Below, piece after piece: positions 29,172-34,205 of a stretch of 34,205 nucleotides of DNA. Positions within the stretch are counted from its first letter, which is position 1; the number at the start of each line of letters is the position of its first letter. Both the position numbers and the translations under genes were made by a program. This DNA is from Methanomassiliicoccales archaeon (GTDB lineage: Archaea; Thermoplasmatota; Thermoplasmata; Methanomassiliicoccales; UBA472): NCBI GenBank assembly GCA_028682915.1, contig JAJRAN010000080.1, forward strand, positions 1 to 34,205, written 5' to 3'. The notes beneath the pieces were generated by a model. That model saw nothing but the letters and a program-made list of their open reading frames with translations, had not been told where the DNA came from and searched no databases.

Positions 29172-29684
29172 TCAGTCCCCTAGGGCGCGCAGGAGCGCCC
29201 TCATGAACTCTGGCAGATCCGCCGGAGAGCGGGAGGTGATGAGGTTGCCGTCCACCACCACCTCCTCGTCCTTGTATCGTGCGCCCGCGTTCATCACGTC
29301 GTCCTTGATGGACATGAAGCAGGTCACCTTCTTCCCCTTGAGCACGTTGGCCGATATCAGGACGGAGGGGGCGTGGCAGATGGCCGCGACCACCTTGCCC
29401 TCCTTGAAGAAGCGCCTAACCAACTCGTTGACCGCCGGCACCCGCCGCATCCGGTCCGGGGCGAACCCGCCTGGGATGACCAAGGCGTCGAACCCCTCGG
29501 GGTCGACCTCGCCGGCGCTCAGGTCCGCCTTCACCTCGTACCCATGCTTGCTGGCGAAGACCGGCTTGCGCCCCGACCCGACTATCCTGACCTCGTGACC
29601 CGCCTCGAGCAGCCTATAATACGGATACCAAAGCTCGAGGTCCTCGTAATCGTCCTCGGCGAGTATCGCCACGGTCTTTGCCAT
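29172..29684 (-). CDS. DJ-1/PfpI family protein (protease/deglycase-like)
   Basis: 170 residues from the ATG at 29684. The family includes archaeal PfpI proteases and protein or nucleotide deglycases. Landmarks are [20 protein letters not shown] with the conserved Glu, [17 protein letters not shown], the nucleophile elbow [13 protein letters not shown] with Cys, and [18 protein letters not shown] longer frame upstream has no conserved sequence, so the MAKTVAIL start is used. A likely role is protection against glycation or stress, not established here. Confidence 0.92.
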   Translation of the reverse strand: MAKTVAILAEDDYEDLELWYPYYRLLEAGHEVRIVGSGRKPVFASKHGYEVKADLSAGEVDPEGFDALVIPGGFAPDRMRRVPAVNELVRRFFKEGKVVAAICHAPSVLISANVLKGKKVTCFMSIKDDVMNAGARYKDEEVVVDGNLITSRSPADLPEFMRALLRALGD

Positions 29685-29714
29685 CGTGATCCCGTGCCGG
29701 GCAACCGAGCGGGA

Positions 29715-29724
29715 CACATAACTA
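29715..29724 (-). promoter_or_regulatory. Possible TATA-like box for the PfpI-like gene
   Basis: On the minus strand this reads ATAGTTATGT, about 35 bp before the ATG at 29684. Confidence 0.35.
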
Positions 29725-29896
29725 TCTTACGTTGATTCCTCCGAAGAATTCGCCCCTCTTGGTGCTCCGATGGAAACGCCGTTAAGGCCAGGGCGTCACT
29801 CGTGGGCGCAGAGCGGAACGGCGAGGAAGGTCGCCCTCTACAATAGTGAAGTAAAAAAAACGCGGATTTCTAGGCTATCCAGCAGCTCTATTGAAA

Positions 29897-29907
29897 GTTT
29901 AAATACC
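29897..29907 (+). promoter_or_regulatory. TATA-like box for the nuo operon
   Basis: GTTTAAATACC is centred 26 bp before the nuoA ATG, a leaderless geometry. The remaining sequence between 29725 and 29896 shows no convincing gene; an inverted repeat CGCCGTT/AACGGCG at 29777-29823 is the only structure seen. Confidence 0.6.
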
Positions 29908-29927
29908 GCTACAATATTGCCCCTACA

Positions 29928-30290
29928 ATGCCGCTCCTAGAAGACTACTTTCCGGTGGCTATGTTCGCGCTGGTAGCCATACTGTTCCCGGCGCTCGCCT
30001 TCTGGGTCTCGCGATTCTTCAGGCCGAACCGCTACCTGCCTCAGAAGAGGATGACGTATGAGTGCGGTGAGCAGCCTATCGGCCATGGACAGATCCAATT
30101 TCATGTGCAGTTCTACCTGTACGCGATCATTTTCGTGATTTTTGACATCGTGACCGTTTTCCTGATGATTTGGGCCCTGGTGTTCTCGGACCTGTCCGAC
30201 ACCGCTCGCTGGTACATGATCATCTTCCTCGGGCTCCTGCTCATCGGTGTTACCTACGCTCTGAAGAAGGAGAAGATACTATGGATCTGA
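29928..30290 (+). CDS. nuoA: NADH-quinone oxidoreductase/Fpo-like subunit A
   Basis: 120 residues with three TM helices (about 10-32, 63-85, 95-113). The conserved loop between helices 1 and 2 is [26 protein letters not shown], with the Cys and Glu-Gln typical of NuoA/ND3 (shown here only as a landmark: YECGEQPIG). It is the first gene of the complex I-type operon and begins at an ATG in leaderless position. Its end overlaps nuoB by 10 nt. Confidence 0.95.
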   Translation: MPLLEDYFPVAMFALVAILFPALAFWVSRFFRPNRYLPQKRMTYECGEQPIGHGQIQFHVQFYLYAIIFVIFDIVTVFLMIWALVFSDLSDTARWYMIIFLGLLLIGVTYALKKEKILWI

Positions 30291-30844
30291 GGCTAGCCCC
30301 TCATGCCGTGGCCATGAGCTCCTCCGAGTTCCTTTCCTGGTCGGGGGAGGTCATGGACCAATTGATGAAGTACACCGGCGCGAAGAAGGCCGTGGACAGG
30401 CTCACCGCCCCCATCTGGAGCTGGGCCATACGCAACGCCACCGTCCCTCTGCACTTCGGTATCGCCTGCTGCGCCCTGGAGATGGCCGCCGCTTCCGGGC
30501 CGCGCTTCGACGCCGAGAGGCTGGGGATGATCTACCGGTCCTCCCCGAGGCAGACCGAGGTCCTGCTGGTCAACGGATGGGTCACCGCCAAGCTTAGACC
30601 CGACCTGAGGAGGCTCTACGAGCAAATGGCCGAGCCCCGGTGGGTCATCGCCATGGGCGAGTGCGCCATTTCCGGAGGGCCTTGGTACGACTCGCACAAC
30701 ACCGTCCAAGGCGTGGACACTTTCATACCCGTCGACGTCTACATCCCCGGCTGCCCCCCCAGGCCCGAGGCCATGATCGACGGCTTCATGAAGCTCCACA
30801 AGAAGATCACCAAGGAGATGAAGGGGACCTTCCTGAACGACTGA
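30281..30844 (+). CDS. nuoB: Complex I-type subunit B, [4Fe-4S] N2 cluster protein
   Basis: 187 residues. The N2 cluster ligands are present: ACCALEM (the tandem Cys), [11 protein letters not shown] and [14 protein letters not shown]. This subunit hands electrons to quinone at the junction with subunit D. The ATG at 30281 has AAGGAG upstream and lies inside the nuoA end, which fits coupling. The gene is followed by nuoC after 10 nt. Confidence 0.96.
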   Translation: MDLRLAPHAVAMSSSEFLSWSGEVMDQLMKYTGAKKAVDRLTAPIWSWAIRNATVPLHFGIACCALEMAAASGPRFDAERLGMIYRSSPRQTEVLLVNGWVTAKLRPDLRRLYEQMAEPRWVIAMGECAISGGPWYDSHNTVQGVDTFIPVDVYIPGCPPRPEAMIDGFMKLHKKITKEMKGTFLND

Positions 30845-30854
30845 GGTGGAAAAG

Positions 30855-31337
30855 ATGGAAAGAATCGGATTGGCACCAGGGGGCAAGACCGGTGAGGTCC
30901 TGGCCCAAGACATCGCTCAGAAGTTCCCTCAATTAGTTACTATCACCAAGGCGACGCACAACCGCCTTTACGCCAAAGTGGACAAGGCCGCGCTGGTCCC
31001 GCTCTGCTCTTACATGAAGGACAACCTGGACTTCGAACACGTCACCTGCGTCGGCGGCGTCGACTGGCTCGAGGAGAAGAAGATGCAGGTGGTCTACCAC
31101 ATCACCTCCTACGCCAACAAGGTGACGGCGGAGCTCGTGGTCGACCTGCCCCGCGACCAGCCCGAGGTGGACTCTATCACGCCCCTCTGGGGCGGAGCCA
31201 ACTGGCACGAGCGCGAGACCTGGGACATGTTCGGGATCGTGTTCGTCGGGCACCCCAAGCTGGAGCGCTTGCTGAACCCCGCGGGGACGGAGGTCTTCCC
31301 CTTCCGCAAGGACTTCGTCTCCGGAAGGAGGGTCTGA
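30855..31337 (+). CDS. nuoC: Complex I-type subunit C (30 kDa)
   Basis: 160 residues. The conserved block of the 30-kDa subunit is WHERETWDMFGIVFVGHPKLERLL, seen here as RETWDMFGIVF, followed by FPFRKDF. The N-terminal part (about 1-60) is variable as usual. The ATG at 30855 is chosen over an upstream GTG (30846) because GAGGTGG lies in front of it. C and D are separate genes, unlike fused NuoCD of some bacteria. Confidence 0.94.
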   Translation: MERIGLAPGGKTGEVLAQDIAQKFPQLVTITKATHNRLYAKVDKAALVPLCSYMKDNLDFEHVTCVGGVDWLEEKKMQVVYHITSYANKVTAELVVDLPRDQPEVDSITPLWGGANWHERETWDMFGIVFVGHPKLERLLNPAGTEVFPFRKDFVSGRRV

Positions 31338-31338
31338 G

Positions 31339-32424
31339 ATGGCCGAGATGTGGCTGAACATGGGGCCTCAGCACCCCATGACCCACGGGCTCTGGAACCT
31401 GAGGGTCAAGGTGGACGGGGAGACCATGACCGAGGCCGAGCCGGTAATAGGCTACCTGCACCGGGGCTGGGAGAAGATCACCGAGAACCGCAAGTTCACG
31501 CAGATCATACCCATGGCCGACCGGCTGTGCTACGGCGCTTCCATGAGCTGGAGCCACCTGTACTGCCTGACCATGGAGAACCTGATGGAGGTCGAGGTGC
31601 CGGAGAGGGCGAAGTGGATCCGCACCATCGTCCTCGAGGCGCAGAGGATCGGCAGCCACCTAATGTGGCTCGCGGCCCTCGGCACCGACCTGGGTTCGTA
31701 CACAGTCTTCCTCTACCCCGTAAGGGAGAGGGAGCTCTTCCTCGACCTGATGCAGAACCTGTGCGGGGCGAGGATGACCTACAACTACCCGCGCATCGGC
31801 GGCGTCCGCAACGACGTGCCTGCGAACTTCGAGCGGGACTTCACCAGGGTGCTGAACCACTTCGAGAAGCGACTTACCGATTACGAGGCGCTCTGCGACC
31901 AGAGCACCATCTTCCGCATGAGGATGGAGGATGTGGGCTACCTGAGCGCGGAGAAGGCCAAGAATTTGGGCGTGACAGGTCCCAACCTACGCGGCAGCGG
32001 GGTGGATTACGACGTCCGGCGCGACGACCCCTATGAGATGTACGACCAGGTGGACTGGAAGGTATGCGTCGAGAAGACCTGCGACGCCTACGCCCGCTAC
32101 CGGGTCAAGATGGACGAGATGCGCGAGTCCTGCAACATCATCAGGCAATGCATCAAGAGGATGAAGCCTGGCGCCATCCGGGTCAAGCCCCCGAGGACCG
32201 CCCCCAAGGGGAAGACCGGCTGGGCGCATGTCGAGGACCCTCGGGGCGAGGGATTCATGTACGTGATAGGCAACGGGGACGACCGCCCCTACCGCCTGAA
32301 GGTGCGCAGCCCCATATTCGTCACCGTCTCCGCGGCGCCGGAGATGCTCGTCGGCTACAAGATCGCGGACGTGCCCGCCATCATGGGATCGGTGGACATG
32401 TGCCTCGGGGAGACGGACAGGTGA
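31339..32424 (+). CDS. nuoD: Complex I-type subunit D (49 kDa)
   Basis: 361 residues, hydrogenase-large-subunit-like fold lining the quinone site. Landmarks are LNMGPQHPMTHG at the start, EPVIGYLHRGWEKI, the TYNYPRIGGVRND stretch and the family-typical C-terminal GSVDMCLGETDR. The hydrogenase Ni-binding Cys are absent, as in all NuoD/FpoD. It starts one nucleotide after nuoC. Confidence 0.96.
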   Translation: MAEMWLNMGPQHPMTHGLWNLRVKVDGETMTEAEPVIGYLHRGWEKITENRKFTQIIPMADRLCYGASMSWSHLYCLTMENLMEVEVPERAKWIRTIVLEAQRIGSHLMWLAALGTDLGSYTVFLYPVRERELFLDLMQNLCGARMTYNYPRIGGVRNDVPANFERDFTRVLNHFEKRLTDYEALCDQSTIFRMRMEDVGYLSAEKAKNLGVTGPNLRGSGVDYDVRRDDPYEMYDQVDWKVCVEKTCDAYARYRVKMDEMRESCNIIRQCIKRMKPGAIRVKPPRTAPKGKTGWAHVEDPRGEGFMYVIGNGDDRPYRLKVRSPIFVTVSAAPEMLVGYKIADVPAIMGSVDMCLGETDR

Positions 32425-32428
32425 GCCC

Positions 32429-33514
32429 ATGATCCAGAACGGTCTTTACGATTTCATCTACGGCATCGCCCTGTGGCTCATGCAGGTCGTGGCCTGGTTC
32501 TTCAATAACGTCCTCTCATGGTACGGCTTCGGTTCCTGGCTGGTAAGCCCTGGGGTGCTGGAGTTCCTCACCACGCTCTTGGTGGCGCTGGTCGTGTTCA
32601 TCGTGGGCTTCCTGGTCTCCATCACCTTCATCTGGGAGGAGAGGAAGATCCTCGGCCGCCTGATGGACCGGCGCGGCACGCAGGTCGGGTTCCTCGGGCT
32701 GTTCCAGAACTTCGCGGACGGGCTGAAGACGTTCATCAAGGAGCACATCATCCCTGACGAGGTCGACAAGCAGCTCTTCAACCTGGCGCCGGTGCTGCTC
32801 ATCGCCATGTCCTGCCTGATGATCTGCCTCATACCCATCGGCCCCGACTTCTACATGGCCAACCTGAGCGCGGGACTGCTGCTCGTGTTCGCTATCTTCT
32901 CCTTGGCGCCCTTCGCCATACTCATGGCGGGCTGGTCCTCCAACAACAAGTACACCGTCATGGGCGGTATGAGGGCCGCGGCGCAGTTGATCGCGTACGA
33001 GGTCCCCATCCTCCTCTCGGTGGCCGGGGTCGTCGTCCTGGTAGGCTCCCTCAACTTCATGGACATCGTGGCTTTCCAGCAAGAGAACATCTGGCTCGTG
33101 GTCCCCTTGTTCCTCGGGGCGCTCGTCTTCTTCATCGGGGTGATCGCCGAGGTGGAGAGGATCCCCTTCGACCTGCCCGAGGCGGAGGCGGAGCTGGTGG
33201 AAGGGTGGATGACCGAGTACGGCGGGTTCCGCTGGGGCCTCATCATGCTGTCCGAGTACGTCCGGGGCTTCGCGGCCTGCGGGGTGCTGGTCCTGATCTT
33301 CCTCGGAGGCTGGGCTGGGCCGGACTTCATCTGGCCCGAGGTCTGGTTCCTCATCAAGATGTTCCTGGTGTTCGCCTTGTTCATCTGGGTGCGCGGCGCC
33401 CTCATGAGGGTCACCACCAAGCAGATACTGGGCCTGGGATGGACCAAGCTCATGCCCCTGGCATTGATAAACCTGGGGATCGCGATCGCCCTTAGAATGG
33501 GAGGCTGGTTGTGA
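32429..33514 (+). CDS. nuoH: Complex I-type subunit H (membrane, quinone-site)
   Basis: 361 residues with about eight TM helices. Landmarks are SITFIWEERKILGRLMDRRG, NFADGLKTFIKE and AEVERIPFDLPEAEAELVEG with the conserved acidic cluster at the quinone chamber, then TEYGGFRWGL. It ends with FIWVRGALMRVTTKQI and a last helix, the usual NuoH end. Its TGA overlaps the nuoI ATG by 1 nt. Confidence 0.96.
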   Translation: MIQNGLYDFIYGIALWLMQVVAWFFNNVLSWYGFGSWLVSPGVLEFLTTLLVALVVFIVGFLVSITFIWEERKILGRLMDRRGTQVGFLGLFQNFADGLKTFIKEHIIPDEVDKQLFNLAPVLLIAMSCLMICLIPIGPDFYMANLSAGLLLVFAIFSLAPFAILMAGWSSNNKYTVMGGMRAAAQLIAYEVPILLSVAGVVVLVGSLNFMDIVAFQQENIWLVVPLFLGALVFFIGVIAEVERIPFDLPEAEAELVEGWMTEYGGFRWGLIMLSEYVRGFAACGVLVLIFLGGWAGPDFIWPEVWFLIKMFLVFALFIWVRGALMRVTTKQILGLGWTKLMPLALINLGIAIALRMGGWL

Positions 33515-34205
33515 TGGCCGACAAGAAGCCCAAGCGCAGATTGAACCCGGTCGGCATACTCCTCCGGCCCATGGCCGTCACCGGCCGAGAGACCCTCAGG
33601 ACCACCATCCACAAGCCCGTCACCATCCAATACCCGTGGGAGCGGCTGGTCATCCCCGACGGCTACAGGGGAAGGCCTGGACTGGTCATGGACAAGTGCA
33701 TCGGCTGCCACATGTGCGCCAAGATCTGCCCGACCACCTGCATCGAGATGGTGGAGGTAGAGCTGCCCGAGAAGGGCAAGGTGGAGCGCCCCCAGGTGAA
33801 CCTGGGCCGCTGCATGATGTGCGGCTATTGCGCCGAGGTCTGCCCCAAGAACGCCATGCTGGTCACCCCGGAGTACGAGCTGGCTGAGTTCTCGCGCCAG
33901 GCTCTGATATACGACCCGTTCCGCCTGCAGTACGAGGACCGTCCCGGCTGCCACGTGGACGTGGTCGAGGCCACCCCGGAGATGATCAGGCAGGGCCTGG
34001 CGGGCGTGGACAAGAAAACGGGTCAGATGATCAGGGACTATCCCGAGGTCAACGATTCCAAGTGCATCGGCTGCTCCAAGTGCGAGAAGGTATGCCCAGC
34101 GGACGCGGCCAAGATGTATGAGAAAGGGAAGAACGAGAAGGGCAAGCCCATCAAGCGCCCCAAGTTCGACCCGGAGAAGTGCGTCGGTTGCGAGGAGTGC
34201 CTCGA
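33514..34205 (+). CDS. nuoI: Complex I-type subunit I, extended polyferredoxin form (3' end beyond window)
   Basis: At least 230 residues, open to the right edge. The basic N-terminus (ADKKPKRRLNPVG) and GYRGRPGLVMDKCIGC lead into two NuoI-type cluster motifs, CIGCHMCAKICP (Cys62 on) and CMMCGYCAEVCP (Cys100 on). Normal NuoI ends about 40-60 residues after the second. Here a linker with TPEMIRQGLAGVDKKTG is followed by a third motif CIGCSKCEKVCP (Cys184 on) and the start of a fourth, CVGCEECL (Cys223 on). The extra ferredoxin part may dock ferredoxin in place of the missing NuoEFG module (inference). Confidence 0.93.
   Translation, partial: MADKKPKRRLNPVGILLRPMAVTGRETLRTTIHKPVTIQYPWERLVIPDGYRGRPGLVMDKCIGCHMCAKICPTTCIEMVEVELPEKGKVERPQVNLGRCMMCGYCAEVCPKNAMLVTPEYELAEFSRQALIYDPFRLQYEDRPGCHVDVVEATPEMIRQGLAGVDKKTGQMIRDYPEVNDSKCIGCSKCEKVCPADAAKMYEKGKNEKGKPIKRPKFDPEKCVGCEECL

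Noticed and set aside
29718-29896. Possible small RNA or short ORF upstream of nuoA
   Set aside because: One weak inverted repeat and an ATG frame (29770) running through the nuo promoter are not enough to support a gene.
30293-30913. Long minus-strand frame opposite nuoB/nuoC
   Set aside because: Shadow of conserved complex I genes; composition is Gly/Val/His-rich as expected for an antisense frame.
32851-33954. 367-codon minus-strand frame opposite nuoH/nuoI
   Set aside because: Antisense shadow of two certain genes, with no recognisable domain.
1-34205. CRISPR arrays, insertion sequences, phage genes, rRNA
   Set aside because: No direct-repeat arrays, transposase-like proteins, integrases or rRNA-like sequence were seen on reading through the window.

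Overview
The window reads as chromosomal DNA of a GC-rich archaeon, most likely a Thermoplasmatota member near the Methanomassiliicoccales/Thermoplasmatales (inference). The support is archaeal: TATA-like boxes about 24-30 bp upstream of many first genes with little or no leader (TTTAAG, TATATCC, ATTTAGC types), Shine-Dalgarno sites mostly inside operons, a zinc-motif Tpt1/KptA, an archaeal-type short-chain UppS, an Archaeoglobus-type IscS, a B12-radical SAM protein resembling the Ta0216 type, and a Nuo/Fpo-type complex I operon. No 16S rRNA, tRNA, insertion sequence, phage gene or CRISPR array was seen. Coding density is high; the largest gap without a gene is about 210 bp (29718-29927, upstream of nuoA), and no gap exceeds 300 bp.

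Layout. 3-1044: end of a CDF metal exporter and a flavoredoxin-like flavoprotein. 1139-3026: bifunctional PurH (minus) and a tiny Lys/Arg-rich protein. 3106-5159: AcsE-like methyl-THF:corrinoid protein methyltransferase and an MFS transporter. 5165-10101 (minus): two unrecognised polytopic membrane proteins flanking a tusA-dsrE-iscS-iscU sulfur-transfer operon. 10158-14797 (minus): a five-gene operon, HdrA-like flavoprotein, second HdrA-like FeS protein, MvhD-like, MetV, MetF, with a 4-nt overlap at every junction. 14984-16442: NodB-type deacetylase and DUF3786 protein. 16439-19180: formate-THF ligase (minus) and FolD (plus) from a divergent promoter region. 19292-21294: ABC-2 exporter. 21395-27691: KptA, DUF2797, a methanogenesis-marker-11/TiaS-like protein, UppS, a QueG-like FeS protein, a B12-radical SAM enzyme. 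27775-28244: a one-TM microprotein and a secreted Cys-rich protein. 28282-29684 (minus): ProC and a DJ-1/PfpI protein. 29928-34205: nuoA-B-C-D-H-I, with nuoI cut by the window end.

How it fits together. Formate-THF ligase, FolD, MetF/MetV and AcsE make up the bacterial-type, tetrahydrofolate-based methyl branch of the Wood-Ljungdahl pathway, from formate to methyl-THF to a corrinoid protein. Most archaea run this branch on (tetrahydro)methanopterin. MetFV is co-transcribed with HdrA-like and MvhD-like proteins, as in acetogenic bacteria, which suggests a soluble, possibly flavin-based electron-bifurcating or confurcating methylene-THF reductase. Here the HdrA function looks split over two proteins and no HdrB/HdrC is present locally. 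PurH uses the same 10-formyl-THF pool. The complex I operon, with an extended NuoI carrying at least four FeS-cluster motifs, would supply membrane-linked electron flow. The sulfur-transfer operon could feed FeS assembly, but its IscS lacks the PLP lysine. CODH/ACS, formate dehydrogenase and NuoEFG are not in the window, so acetogenesis itself is inference.
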